A stretch of 64,000 nucleotides of DNA from Pseudomonas berkeleyensis (GCF_014109765.1 NZ_CP059139.1:2732001-2796000); one strand, 5' to 3'; numbered from the stretch's first letter, positions 1 through 8,253 are shown. Notes: generated from the sequence alone by a model not told the origin. Made by a program: numbers and translations.

Positions 1-2
1 CG

Positions 3-131
3 ATCACTTTCGTCATCAGTCGCGTGCTGTATCTGTTGTTCTACTGGTGGGATATGCACTGGCAACGCAGCCTGGTGTGGATCATCGGGCTTTTGTGCAG
101 CCTGTTGTTGATGCTCAGTCCGGTGCTGTAA
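3..131 (+). CDS. C-terminal end of a membrane protein (partial)
   Basis: The window opens inside a reading frame that ends with TAA at 129-131. The 42 visible residues are strongly hydrophobic and rich in Leu, Ile, Trp and Tyr, with two likely membrane spans separated by a short polar patch (Asp-Met-His-Trp-Gln-Arg). The start lies outside the window, so the family cannot be named. A strong terminator follows directly, which supports a real gene end here. Confidence 0.55.
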   Translation: MTFVISRVLYLLFYWWDMHWQRSLVWIIGLLCSLLLMLSPVL

Positions 132-151
132 GGCGAATATTGCGCCCATAA

Positions 152-178
152 AAAATCCCCGCTGAAAGCGGGGATTTT
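152..178. terminator. Bidirectional Rho-independent terminator
   Basis: A perfect 12-bp stem (AAAATCCCCGCT with AGCGGGGATTTT) and a 3-nt loop lies between the convergent ends of the partial membrane gene and the DUF934 gene. A-run and T-run on the two sides let it work in both directions. Confidence 0.9.
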
Positions 179-194
179 CATTTGCACGCAGCGA

Positions 195-692
195 TCAGGC
201 GCGGCGACGGAACAGCGGCTGCGGCTCGTCGGCGGAAGCCTGGTAGACCTCGCTGTAGTCCTCGAAGGCCTTCAGCGCGTCAAACGGATCCTTGTCGGCG
301 CGCAGAGCGAAGGCATCGAAGCCGACGCGTTTGAGGGCGAACAGCTGATCGCGCAGTACATCACCGATGGCGCGTACTTCGCCTTTGTAGCCATAACGGG
401 TACGCAGCAGGTAGGCAGTGGAAGAGTGACGGCCGTCGGTAAAGGCCGGGAACTCCAGCGCGATCACCTGGAAGTGCGCCAGGTCATCGGCGATTTCTTC
501 GATCTCATCACCGGCTTCCAGCCAAACGCCCAGACCGCCATCGCGAGCCTTGAGGGCGTGGGCGTGCTCGCACCACAGCGCCAGCGGCACGATGATGTCG
601 TCGCAGTTGGGGATGGCGTCCAGGGTCACATCCTTGGCCAGCAGGTGCCAGGTTTCGTCGACCACCTGGCCGTTCTTAATGATTCGCTGCAT
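195..692 (-). CDS. DUF934 family protein (CysH/CysI-associated)
   Basis: The 165-residue protein belongs to the DUF934 family, which sits next to cysI in many pseudomonads and is thought to help sulfite reduction; its biochemical role is not established. I chose the ATG at 692 (Met-Gln-Arg-Ile-Ile) because the frame upstream of it lies inside cysI and looks non-coding (Ser/Lys/Arg-rich). The start lies 17 nt inside the 3' end of cysI, so the two genes are translationally coupled and form one operon. The sequence is acidic and soluble, without signal peptide or membrane spans. Family assignment is by recognition of sequence and context. Confidence 0.85.
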   Translation of the reverse strand: MQRIIKNGQVVDETWHLLAKDVTLDAIPNCDDIIVPLALWCEHAHALKARDGGLGVWLEAGDEIEEIADDLAHFQVIALEFPAFTDGRHSSTAYLLRTRYGYKGEVRAIGDVLRDQLFALKRVGFDAFALRADKDPFDALKAFEDYSEVYQASADEPQPLFRRRA

Positions 693-2334
693 AGACGCGC
701 TCCTTGAACGGGTCGATACCGATACGGCGGTAGGTATCGAGGAAGCTTTCTTCTTCGGTGCGTTGTTCGACATAGACGTTGATGATCTTCTCGATCACGT
801 CCGGCATGTCGTCCTGGGCGAAGGATGGGCCGAGGATCTGCGCAAGGCTGGCTTCGCGGCCGGCGCTGCCGCCGAGGGAAACCTGATAGAACTCCTGGCC
901 TTTCTTGTCCACGCCGAGTACGCCGATATGGCCGACGTGGTGATGCCCGCAGGCATTCATGCAGCCAGAGATGTTCAGATCCAGGTTACCGATATCGAAC
1001 AGGTAATCCAGGTTGTCGAAGCGGCGCTGGATGGCCTCGGCCACCGGGATCGACTTGGCGTTGGCCAGCGAGCAGAAGTCGCCGCCCGGGCAGCAGATGA
1101 TGTCGGTCAGCAGACCAACGTTCGGGGTGGCGAAGCCCTGCTCGCGCAGCTCACCCCACAGGGTCAGCAACTGACGCTGTTCAACGTCGGCGAGGATGAT
1201 GTTCTGGTTATGGCTGTTGCGCACTTCACCGAAGCTGTAGCGATCGGCCAGGTCGGCGATGGCGTCCAGCTGTTTGTCGGTGACATCGCCAGGGGCCACG
1301 CCGGTTGGCTTGAGCGACAGGGTCACGGCAACGTAACCGGGCTTCTTGTGGGCGAAGGTGTTGCGCTCGCGCCAGCGGGCGAAGCCGGGATGTTCGGCGC
1401 TCTGCTGGGCGAGCAGGGCGTCTTCATCCTGCAGTGCCTGATAGGCCGGATCGACGAAGTGCGCGGCAACCCGCGTGACTTCGGCTTCGGTCAGGGTGGT
1501 CGGGCCATCTTTCAGGTGCGCCCACTCGGCATTCACGCGCTCAGCGAATACCTCGGGAGTCAGCGCCTTGACCAGAATCTTGATACGCGCCTTGTACTTG
1601 TTGTCACGACGGCCATAGCGGTTGTACACGCGCAGGATGGCGTCGAGGTAGCTGATCAGGTGTTGCCACGGCAGGAATTCATTGATGAAGCTGCCGACGA
1701 TCGGAGTACGGCCCAGGCCGCCGCCGACGGAAACGCGGAAGCCCAGTTCGCCAGCCGCGTTCTTCACCGCTTCCAGACCGATGTCGTGGACTTCGATGGC
1801 GGCGCGGTCGCTCACGGCGCCGTTGACGGCTATCTTGAACTTGCGCGGCAGGTGGCTGAATTCGGGGTGGAAGGTCGACCACTGGCGGATGATCTCGCAC
1901 CAGGGGCGCGGGTCGATGATCTCGTCCTTGGCCACACCAGCGAACTGATCGGTGGTGGTATTGCGGATGCAGTTACCGCTGGTCTGAATGGCGTGCATCT
2001 GCACACTGGCCAGCTCGGCGAGAATCTCCGGTACGTCTTCCAGCTCCGGCCAGTTGAACTGCACGTTCTGCCGGGTGCTGATGTGGGCGTAACCCTTGTC
2101 GTAGTCGCGGGCGATCTTGGCCATCATGCGCACCTGCGCCGAGGACATCAGGCCGTAGGGCACGGCGACCCGCAGCATCGGTGCAAAACGCTGAATATAA
2201 AGGCCATTTTGCAGGCGCAGCGGGCGGAATTCCTCGCCGCTCAGTTCCCCGGCGAGATAGCGACGGGTTTGATCGCGGAACTGCTTGACGCGATCCTCGA
2301 CGATCTTCTGATCGTACTGGTCATATACGTACAT
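676..2334 (-). CDS. cysI: Assimilatory sulfite reductase hemoprotein CysI
   Basis: This 552-residue protein is the siroheme/[4Fe-4S] subunit type of sulfite (nitrite/sulfite) reductase, which reduces sulfite to sulfide for cysteine synthesis in the cytoplasm. The two cluster-binding motifs are present: C-X5-C at residues 415-421 (within CCPGGDFC) and C-X3-C at 458-462 (GCMNAC). Repeated ferredoxin-like and siroheme domains span the rest. Length is normal for the Pseudomonas type. The start at 2334 (Met-Tyr-Val-Tyr-Asp) was chosen because the frame above it reads through the intergenic region with no conserved content. It is first in an operon with the DUF934 gene, which overlaps its end by 17 nt. 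Pseudomonads of this type use a ferredoxin- or other-donor CysI; no cysJ is seen here. Confidence 0.95.
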   Translation of the reverse strand: MYVYDQYDQKIVEDRVKQFRDQTRRYLAGELSGEEFRPLRLQNGLYIQRFAPMLRVAVPYGLMSSAQVRMMAKIARDYDKGYAHISTRQNVQFNWPELEDVPEILAELASVQMHAIQTSGNCIRNTTTDQFAGVAKDEIIDPRPWCEIIRQWSTFHPEFSHLPRKFKIAVNGAVSDRAAIEVHDIGLEAVKNAAGELGFRVSVGGGLGRTPIVGSFINEFLPWQHLISYLDAILRVYNRYGRRDNKYKARIKILVKALTPEVFAERVNAEWAHLKDGPTTLTEAEVTRVAAHFVDPAYQALQDEDALLAQQSAEHPGFARWRERNTFAHKKPGYVAVTLSLKPTGVAPGDVTDKQLDAIADLADRYSFGEVRNSHNQNIILADVEQRQLLTLWGELREQGFATPNVGLLTDIICCPGGDFCSLANAKSIPVAEAIQRRFDNLDYLFDIGNLDLNISGCMNACGHHHVGHIGVLGVDKKGQEFYQVSLGGSAGREASLAQILGPSFAQDDMPDVIEKIINVYVEQRTEEESFLDTYRRIGIDPFKERVYAANH

Positions 2335-2444
2335 GAAGGGTCCTGTTATCAGGCTACTGCCAATCCGCGCGCACGGCCGCGCACTCCGTCTGGACACGGA
2401 GCGTGGGCACCATACCAGTTCAGCTTTATGCGTAAAAGTGAAGT

Positions 2445-2480
2445 TTGAGTATATAAGATGTGATTTTGGTAATAAGTAAG
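2445..2480 (-). promoter_or_regulatory. Possible cysI promoter (AT-rich block)
   Basis: The stretch upstream of cysI turns sharply AT-rich and contains TATATA on the minus strand (2450-2455), a fair -10 element. No good -35 element stands at the right spacing, as is usual for promoters that need an activator such as CysB. This is inference from composition only. Confidence 0.3.
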
Positions 2481-2569
2481 CGTATCGCACCGTTCGTTCG
2501 CTTGAGGACTCCGGTTGGCTGGTCTTAACTGCCTGGTGTCACCTACAAAACAAGAACGAAGGGGGAAGC

Positions 2570-2683
2570 ATGAGCGATCATGGCGATACCGATAATCGTG
2601 ACAGCGTCGTCGATGCCTGGGCGATTCTGTTTCTGATCCTGATTGCCGTGGGCACTGCGGTTTTTTGGGTCAGTGGCCGTTGA
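2570..2683 (+). CDS. Small single-span membrane protein (37 aa)
   Basis: A 37-codon ORF starts with ATG at 2570, preceded by a strong purine-rich ribosome site (GAAGGGGGAAG, 2557-2568). The first 16 residues are polar and acidic, then comes one hydrophobic span of about 18 residues ending in Val-Phe-Trp-Val-Ser-Gly-Arg. A hairpin follows at 2704. The gene is too short for automatic ORF calling. Function unknown; topology suggests a small inner-membrane protein. The good ribosome site, N-acidic/C-hydrophobic design and terminator support a real gene. Confidence 0.65.
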   Translation: MSDHGDTDNRDSVVDAWAILFLILIAVGTAVFWVSGR

Positions 2684-2703
2684 GCATGGTCTGAGCGGCA
2701 ATT

Positions 2704-2728
2704 ACCGGCCCTGAGAATCGGGGCCGGT
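2704..2728 (+). terminator. Hairpin terminator after the small membrane gene
   Basis: ACCGGCCC and GGGCCGGT arms pair around an 8-9 nt loop just after the 37-codon gene. There is no long T-run, so termination strength is uncertain. Confidence 0.55.
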
Positions 2729-2782
2729 CTCCATCCACATATGCCCGTATACTGCGCCGACGATCAAAGGAGATTTGCGTCG

Positions 2783-3847
2783 GTGATCAAGTGGATACTG
2801 GGCTTGTTGGTCGTACTGGGGGCTTCGCCTGCGCTGGCTCAGGCACGGCCAGTTTCAGTCGTATTTCTCAACCCGGGCTTCAGTGACGAGCAGTTCTGGG
2901 TCGACTATATCCGCTACATGCATGATGCGGCCGACGATCTCGGCATGCAGCTACGTGTCTTCCATGGTGAGCGCGATAGTGCGCGCCTGCTCACCTATGC
3001 CCGCCAGGTGCTGGAGGGTGAGGCTCGCCCCGATTACCTCGTCTTCACCAACGAACAGTACACCGGGCCGGAGATCCTGCGTTTGTATGCCGGCACCGGG
3101 GTTCGGTTGTTCGCTTTGCACAGCGCGCTGAATCAGGAACAGCAGAAGCTCATTGGTGGCAGCCGCGAGCGCTACGAAAACTGGATTGGCAGCCTGGTGC
3201 CGAATGATGAAGAGGCGGGATACCTGATGGGGCGGGCGCTTGCCGAACTGGCTCAGGGCAAGCCTGCCGAGCTGCTGGCATTCAGCGGCATCAAGCAAAC
3301 CCCCTCGGCGACGTTGCGCCTGCACGGTTTGCAGCGGGCACTCGAGGAGACGCCGAACGTACGGCTGGTACAGGCCTTGTATGGTGAATGGCTGCAACAG
3401 CGGGCCTACGAGCAGTCCATGAGTTTGTTGCCACGCTACCCCGACATCAGCCTGATCTGGTCGGCCAACGACGAAATGGCCTTTGGGGTCATGCAGGCTG
3501 CCGAAGAGATGGGGCGCTCCTTCCGATACGCGGCGTTGAACAATTCGCAGCGCGTATTGAATGCACGTGCGAACGGAAGCATCGACGTGCTCGCCAGTGG
3601 GCATTTCCTGTTGGGCGGTTGCGCCATGGTGATGCTTTACGATCATGCCATGGGCCTGGACTTCGCCGAGCGCGGCGGCAAGGATCAGATCGCCGGTCTG
3701 CTGCGCCTGATCGATGCTGAACAGGCACGGCGCCTGGCCAGGCACTTCGAGCAGACGCCGCTGGATATGGATTTCACCCGCTTCAGCGCCGTGAATGATC
3801 CTGGAATGTCGCGCTACAGCTGCGGCATCGATCAGTTGCTGAACTGA
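2783..3847 (+). CDS. Orphan periplasmic sugar-type ABC substrate-binding protein
   Basis: The product (354 aa) has a signal peptide (hydrophobic Leu/Val core ending Ala-Leu-Ala-Gln) and a type I periplasmic-binding fold like ribose/LacI-type binding proteins (Val-Ser-Val-Val-Phe-Leu-Asn-Pro near the N-terminus, and a second lobe with Trp-Ser-Ala-Asn-Asp-Glu-Met-Ala). I start it at GTG 2783, 10 nt after AAAGGAG (2766-2772); the in-frame ATG at 2741 lies before that ribosome site and would spoil the signal peptide. No ABC permease or ATPase gene is adjacent, so it may serve a transporter elsewhere or feed a sensor. Ligand cannot be told from the sequence. Confidence 0.8.
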   Translation: MIKWILGLLVVLGASPALAQARPVSVVFLNPGFSDEQFWVDYIRYMHDAADDLGMQLRVFHGERDSARLLTYARQVLEGEARPDYLVFTNEQYTGPEILRLYAGTGVRLFALHSALNQEQQKLIGGSRERYENWIGSLVPNDEEAGYLMGRALAELAQGKPAELLAFSGIKQTPSATLRLHGLQRALEETPNVRLVQALYGEWLQQRAYEQSMSLLPRYPDISLIWSANDEMAFGVMQAAEEMGRSFRYAALNNSQRVLNARANGSIDVLASGHFLLGGCAMVMLYDHAMGLDFAERGGKDQIAGLLRLIDAEQARRLARHFEQTPLDMDFTRFSAVNDPGMSRYSCGIDQLLN

Positions 3848-4075
3848 TCAGCCAGTGGCCATGTGCAGGATCAGTTTCACCGCGCCCAGCAGAATCACCA
3901 CGAACAGCGCGGTGAACAGCACGCCAAGCAGGATGAAGTGACTGGGTTTGCCGCGGCTGAAGTCGCGGCTGCGGTTCTTGCCGCTCTGCACGCCGAGCGC
4001 GGCAGCGAACACGCTCTGCAGCATCTCCCGTAGTGTCAGCGGGGCCTGTTGCGGGTCTTTGTCCTGATCAGTCAT
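3848..4075 (-). CDS. DUF2970 family small membrane protein
   Basis: A 75-residue protein with a polar N-terminus, a conserved Leu-Thr-Leu-Arg-Glu-Met-Leu-Gln-Ser-Val segment, and one C-terminal membrane span (Phe-Ile-Leu-Leu-Gly-Val-Leu-Phe...). This is the DUF2970 layout; function is not known for the family. The ATG at 4075 (Met-Thr-Asp-Gln-Asp) is preferred over the upstream in-frame ATG because it yields the usual family length. It converges end to end with the binding-protein gene, with no spacing between the stop codons. Confidence 0.85.
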   Translation of the reverse strand: MTDQDKDPQQAPLTLREMLQSVFAAALGVQSGKNRSRDFSRGKPSHFILLGVLFTALFVVILLGAVKLILHMATG

Positions 4076-4199
4076 GGTCAGCTTCTCCGTCAGTGCTTCA
4101 AGCATAGACCTCAGCCACAGAGTCGGCACGGTGTTGAGGGGCTAGGCTGGCTGTGACGATTCAGGCAATCTGCCAGGGCGCAGACAACTGACACCGACC

Positions 4200-5045
4200 A
4201 TGCCTGACGACCTATTCCCCGACGATGCCGCGCAGACCGAGCGCACCCGCGAGATCATCCTGCGTTATCACCTGAGCTGGAAGCACCGCGACCTCGAGGC
4301 GGTGATGGCGTTGTATCACCCGGATGTCGAATACAACGACTTCTTTCAACAACGCTGCATGCGCCTGGGCGAGCTGCGCGAGTATGTCGAACACAACCTG
4401 CCGCGGCGTCCGGGCGAGCTGCTGGAGCATGTCGACCGTATTCGTATCGACGGTCACACCGCGTTCATCCAGTACTGCACCAGCCTGCAGGGCGGGGAAG
4501 GGCTGGTGTCGTTTCGTACCGGCGAAGCCCTCACCGTGCGCGAGGGTCTGATCTGGCGCATCAATGAATACGCCACCCTGGTTCGTGAAGCGCGAGGGAC
4601 TGGAGAGGACACGGGTTCGCGACCTGCCATCAGCCGCCTGGGGCTGTCGACGCGTCAGCTCAGTCAACTGGCGCAGGATCTGCAGGATTATTTTCAGCGC
4701 AGCCAGCCGTTTCTCGATCCCGAGCTGGATCTGCAACAGGTGGCGGCCGCTACCGGCTATAGCCGCAACCAGATCTCCCATCTGCTCAATCAGGTGCTTG
4801 GCGAGAGTTTCTACCGTTACGTCAACCGCGCGCGCCTGCAGTATCTTCTGGACGGCCTGCAGGCCGGCAGCGACCTCAAGCGTGTCGACGAGCTGGCCTT
4901 TGCGGCTGGCTTCAATTCGTTATCGGCCTTCTACAACTGCTTCAAACGTCACACCGGGCTGTCGCCGAAGGCTTATCTTAAGACCCGTCTGGAATCTAGC
5001 GAGCCAGCGCCAGGCAATACCGATGATTGCCCTACAAAAACGTGA
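4200..5045 (+). CDS. AraC-family regulator with N-terminal NTF2/SnoaL-like domain
   Basis: The 281-residue protein joins a SnoaL/NTF2-like cone domain (about residues 15-130, with Trp-Lys-His-Arg-Asp-Leu-Glu-Ala-Val-Met-Ala-Leu-Tyr-His-Pro) to a C-terminal AraC helix-turn-helix pair (about 165-270; Ala-Ala-Ala-Thr-Gly-Tyr-Ser and Leu-Ala-Phe-Ala-Ala-Gly-Phe-Asn-Ser). The NTF2 pocket probably binds a small effector. It lies directly upstream of, and in the same direction as, the FAD oxidase/cupin/PotF cluster, so it is the likely activator of that cluster. This domain pairing is uncommon compared with cupin-AraC proteins. Effector identity is inference from context (polyamine or related amine). 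Confidence 0.85.
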   Translation: MPDDLFPDDAAQTERTREIILRYHLSWKHRDLEAVMALYHPDVEYNDFFQQRCMRLGELREYVEHNLPRRPGELLEHVDRIRIDGHTAFIQYCTSLQGGEGLVSFRTGEALTVREGLIWRINEYATLVREARGTGEDTGSRPAISRLGLSTRQLSQLAQDLQDYFQRSQPFLDPELDLQQVAAATGYSRNQISHLLNQVLGESFYRYVNRARLQYLLDGLQAGSDLKRVDELAFAAGFNSLSAFYNCFKRHTGLSPKAYLKTRLESSEPAPGNTDDCPTKT

Positions 5046-5066
5046 GAGGACGCGGAGTTTACGGGC

Positions 5067-5096
5067 CGCGCTGAAGCGCGTTAGCCGCAAGCGGCT
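5067..5096. repeat. Two adjacent hairpins in the regulator-oxidase gap
   Basis: Two compact inverted repeats lie side by side: CGCGC-TGAA-GCGCG (5067-5080) and AGCCGC-AA-GCGGCT (5083-5096). They sit in the 197-bp gap between the AraC-type regulator and the oxidase. They could be a weak terminator or a remnant of a repetitive extragenic element; the flanking text (GAGGACGCGGAGTTTAC at 5046-5062) looks like a recurring intergenic sequence of pseudomonads, but I cannot confirm that here. Confidence 0.4.
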
Positions 5097-5242
5097 TGCC
5101 GAGCACGTTTTTAACGCAGCAGGGTCGACGCGCAGCAGATTCTAGGCGGGTTCTCAAAGAGATTTCCTCGCGGGCACGCAAGCAAGACAGCGGCCGATAG
5201 CTACTACTAGCCTTGTGTCATCGATTGATGACGGAGGCGTGC

Positions 5243-6649
5243 ATGAATTCCTGGCGCAACATCAGTCTGTGGATGGATCAGCTCGACGATCCGCTGCAGG
5301 CGCGACCCAGCCTGCAAGCCGAACTGCATGCGGATGTGGCGATCATCGGCGCCGGCTATACCGGCTTGTGGACGGCCTATTACCTCAAACGCCAGGCGCC
5401 GCACCTGCGTGTGGTGATCGTGGAGGCCGAGACCGCCGGTTTCGGCGCCTCCGGGCGCAATGGCGGCTGGCTGATGGGCAATCTGCTGGGCGAGGATCGC
5501 CTGTTGGCCGGCCTGCCGCCTGCCGAGCGCAAGGCCACCTTCGATCTGCTGCACGGCATTCCCGATGAAGTGGCTGAGGTCGTCGCCCGTGAAGGTATCG
5601 ACTGCGATCTGCGTAAGGGTGGAGTGCTGTATTGCGCTGCCCGCTATCCCGAGCAGGAGACGCGCCTGCGTGACTACCTCAAGGAATTGCGTGCGCTGGG
5701 CCTGAGTGAAGAGGACTACCGCTGGCTAACGCCAAGCGAGCTGACTGAGCAACTGCGCTTGGCCAACGCCTATGGCGCGCTATACAGCCCAAATTGCGCG
5801 ACCATTCAGCCAGCCAAGCTGGTACGCGGCTTGGCGCGTTGCGTCGAGGGCATGGGTGTCGAGCTTTACGAGCGCAGTCTGGTGATCGACTGGCAGCCTG
5901 GGCTGATCCGCACGGAGCAGGGGCGTGTCACGGCCGACTGGGTGGTGCCGGCTATCGAGGGTTACGCCGCGAGCTTGCCGCCACTGGGCAATCATCAACT
6001 GCCGGTGCAAAGCCTGATCGTCGCCACCGAGCCGCTGCCTGCGGATGTCTGGGCCGGTATTGGTCTGGAGCGTGGCCAAGCCTTCAGTGAATTCAGTCGC
6101 CAGGTCACCTATGGCCAGCGCAGCCTCGATGATCGCTTGATCTTCGGGGCACGCGGCGGTTACCGCTTTGGCGGACGCCTGCGCAGCGACTTCAACCTCA
6201 ATGCGGACGAACTCGGCCTGCGTCGTTACCTGGTGGGGGAAATCTTCCCGCAGCTACGCAACGTGCGCTTCACCCATTCCTGGGGTGGCAATCTGGGCAT
6301 GGCACGGCGTTTCCAGCCGCACATGCTGCGCGATAGTCGTAGCCGCATCGCACTGTCTGGCGGCTACGGCGGCGAGGGCGTCGGAGCCACCAACCTCGGT
6401 GGGCGCACCTTGGCCGACCTCATCCTCGGACGTGACAGCGAGCTGCTGCGCCAGCCCTGGGTGCTGAGTGACAGTCCTGTTTCCAGCCTGAAGCGCTGGG
6501 AACCCGAGCCCTGCCGCTGGCTGGGTTACAACGCGATCATCCGCAGCTTCGTCCACGAAGACGAGGTTCTCGCCAACCCGCGCAGTCCGGCCTGGCGCCG
6601 GCGTCTGGCGCAGGCCGTGGCGGCGCGCATGGAAAGCCTGATGAGCTGA
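5243..6649 (+). CDS. FAD-dependent amine oxidoreductase (PuuB/PauB-like, DAO family)
   Basis: The 468-residue protein is a D-amino-acid-oxidase-fold flavoenzyme. The dinucleotide-binding motif Ile-Ile-Gly-Ala-Gly-Tyr-Thr-Gly stands near residue 36, followed by the family's Phe-Gly-Ala-Ser-Gly-Arg-Asn-Gly-Gly FAD loop and a C-terminal Gly-Gly-Tyr-Gly-Gly-Glu-Gly-Val motif. This family includes gamma-glutamylputrescine oxidase (PuuB/PauB). The start at 5243 has ACGGAGG 6 nt upstream; the earlier in-frame ATG at 5228 lacks one. Next to a cupin and a PotF-like binding protein, the likely job is oxidation of a polyamine-derived or other amine. Exact substrate unknown. Confidence 0.87.
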   Translation: MNSWRNISLWMDQLDDPLQARPSLQAELHADVAIIGAGYTGLWTAYYLKRQAPHLRVVIVEAETAGFGASGRNGGWLMGNLLGEDRLLAGLPPAERKATFDLLHGIPDEVAEVVAREGIDCDLRKGGVLYCAARYPEQETRLRDYLKELRALGLSEEDYRWLTPSELTEQLRLANAYGALYSPNCATIQPAKLVRGLARCVEGMGVELYERSLVIDWQPGLIRTEQGRVTADWVVPAIEGYAASLPPLGNHQLPVQSLIVATEPLPADVWAGIGLERGQAFSEFSRQVTYGQRSLDDRLIFGARGGYRFGGRLRSDFNLNADELGLRRYLVGEIFPQLRNVRFTHSWGGNLGMARRFQPHMLRDSRSRIALSGGYGGEGVGATNLGGRTLADLILGRDSELLRQPWVLSDSPVSSLKRWEPEPCRWLGYNAIIRSFVHEDEVLANPRSPAWRRRLAQAVAARMESLMS

Positions 6650-6689
6650 GTGAGCGTTAGCGCTCGCCGATCTTTCACCTGGAGTCCAC

Positions 6690-7031
6690 ATGAACATCAC
6701 TCACTTCCGTAACACCCCGGCTATCGCTCTGGACGATTCCAACCCGGTTGGCGTGCCCCTGAGCGAGCCGGTGGCGGTCACCTCGACCACCAGCGTCGAG
6801 CGCAATGACGGCGTAGAGACCGGCGTCTGGGAATGCACACCGGGGCGCTGGCGCCGGCAGATCGTGCAGCAGGAGTTCTGCCACTTCATCGCCGGGCGTT
6901 GCACCTTCACCCCGGACGGTGGCGAGCCCATCGAGATCCAGGCCGGTGACGCGTTGATGATGCCGGCCAATACCGTCGGCATCTGGGACATACAAGAAAC
7001 GGTTCGCAAGACCTATGTGCTGATCTTCTGA
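6690..7031 (+). CDS. Cupin-domain protein (DUF861, EutQ-like)
   Basis: A 113-residue single-domain cupin. The core has Trp-Glu-Cys-Thr-Pro-Gly-Arg-Trp, His-Phe-Ile-Ala-Gly-Arg and Gly-Asp-Ala-Leu-Met-Met-Pro, typical of the DUF861 cupin group near (S)-ureidoglycine aminohydrolase and EutQ. A CTGGAG ribosome site stands upstream. It lies 40 nt after the FAD oxidase, with a small GAGCG-TTAG-CGCTC hairpin between them, and 77 nt before the PotF-like gene. Proteins like this are common partners of amine oxidases in pseudomonads; the reaction is not known. Confidence 0.85.
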   Translation: MNITHFRNTPAIALDDSNPVGVPLSEPVAVTSTTSVERNDGVETGVWECTPGRWRRQIVQQEFCHFIAGRCTFTPDGGEPIEIQAGDALMMPANTVGIWDIQETVRKTYVLIF

Positions 7032-7108
7032 TCGAGTGCCTTTTCAGGGGGCCTGTTTAGACGTCCCCTTCAGTGACTGCCTAGAACAACAACTTAACGA
7101 GGTATCCC

Positions 7109-8185
7109 ATGCTGAAGAAACTTCTGCCGTGCCTGATCCTGGCCGGCACCGCCCATGCCGCCGACAGCGTGCGCATCTATAACTGGACCGACTACATCGC
7201 CCCGGACACCCTCAAGCAATTCGAGAAGAGCAGTGGCCTGGGCACCCACTACGACGTCTACGACAGCAACGAAACCCTGGATGCCAAGCTGATGGCCGGG
7301 CGTTCGGGCTACGACGTGGTATTTCCCTCCAACCACTTCATGGCCCGGCAGATTCAAGGTGGGGCGCTGAAGAAGCTCGACCGCAGCAAGCTGCCGAACT
7401 GGAACAACCTCAACCCGCTGCTGATGAAGGCGCTGGAGGTGAACGATCCAGGCAACGAGCATGGTTTTCCCTATCTCTGGGGCAGTACCGGCATCGGCTA
7501 CAACGTCGACAAGGTACGCGCAGTGCTGGGCGACGACGTGAAGATGGACAGCTGGGACGTGCTGTTCGATCCAGTCAAGTTGGCCAAACTCAACGAGTGT
7601 GGTGTCGCGATCCTCGACAACGGCCCGGAAATGCTGCCGATCGCCTTGCATCACCTGGGGCTGCCGCACCACAGCAAGAACCCCGAGGACTACAAGCGCG
7701 CCGAAGCGTTGCTGATGGAAATGCGCAAGAACGTGCGCTACTTCCATTCCTCCAAGTACGTTGGCGACCTGGCCAACGGCGAGATCTGCATGGCCGTCGG
7801 CTTTTCCGGCGACATCATGCAGGCAGGCGCGCGTGCCGCCGAGGCCGGTAACGGGGTGAAGATCCAGTACGAGATTCCCAAGGAAGGTGCGCCAATCTGG
7901 TTCGACATGGTGGCCATGCCGGTCGACGCCAGTAACGAGGAGGGTGGTTACGCCTTCATGAACTACCTGCTGCAGCCGGAGGTGATGGCGGCTATCAGCA
8001 ACCACGTCAAATACGCCAACGGCAACCTCAAGGCCGACGGCCTGGTCGATCCGGCGCTCAAGGCCGACCCGACCGTGTATCCGCCGGAATCGGTGATGGA
8101 CAAGCTGTACACGCTGGAAGCCATGCCGCTGAAGATCGACCGCGTGCGCACGCGTATCTGGAGCAAGGTGAAGAGCGGCGTCTGA
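7109..8185 (+). CDS. Polyamine-type ABC substrate-binding protein (PotF/SpuD-like)
   Basis: The 358-residue protein has a short signal peptide (Met-Leu-Lys-Lys ... Thr-Ala-His-Ala) and then the hallmark PotF/PotD start Val-Arg-Ile-Tyr-Asn-Trp-Thr-Asp-Tyr-Ile-Ala. Other family signatures are Gly-Tyr-Asp-Val-Val-Phe-Pro-Ser and Tyr-Leu-Trp-Gly-Ser-Thr-Gly-Ile-Gly-Tyr-Asn. It should bind putrescine, spermidine or a related cation in the periplasm. No permease or ATPase gene follows; a terminator ends the cluster, so it must use a transporter coded elsewhere. Neighbouring amine oxidase and cupin suggest uptake coupled to catabolism. Confidence 0.9.
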   Translation: MLKKLLPCLILAGTAHAADSVRIYNWTDYIAPDTLKQFEKSSGLGTHYDVYDSNETLDAKLMAGRSGYDVVFPSNHFMARQIQGGALKKLDRSKLPNWNNLNPLLMKALEVNDPGNEHGFPYLWGSTGIGYNVDKVRAVLGDDVKMDSWDVLFDPVKLAKLNECGVAILDNGPEMLPIALHHLGLPHHSKNPEDYKRAEALLMEMRKNVRYFHSSKYVGDLANGEICMAVGFSGDIMQAGARAAEAGNGVKIQYEIPKEGAPIWFDMVAMPVDASNEEGGYAFMNYLLQPEVMAAISNHVKYANGNLKADGLVDPALKADPTVYPPESVMDKLYTLEAMPLKIDRVRTRIWSKVKSGV

Positions 8186-8199
8186 TCACCCGCTTAATG

Positions 8200-8226
8200 A
8201 AAAAGCCCCGGTATACCGGGGCTTTT
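8200..8226. terminator. Bidirectional terminator between potF-like gene and chemoreceptor
   Basis: AAAAGCCCCGGTA-TACCGGGGCTTTT is a near-perfect palindrome with A- and T-runs on both sides. It separates convergent genes. Confidence 0.92.
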
Positions 8227-8253
8227 CTTGTGCGCGGTTCAGGCACGCATGGC

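Noticed and set aside
550..2448. Long plus-strand ORF opposite cysI (632 codons)
   Set aside because: It is the mirror frame of a GC-rich gene. The minus strand shows clear CysI motifs, while this translation has no recognisable domain.
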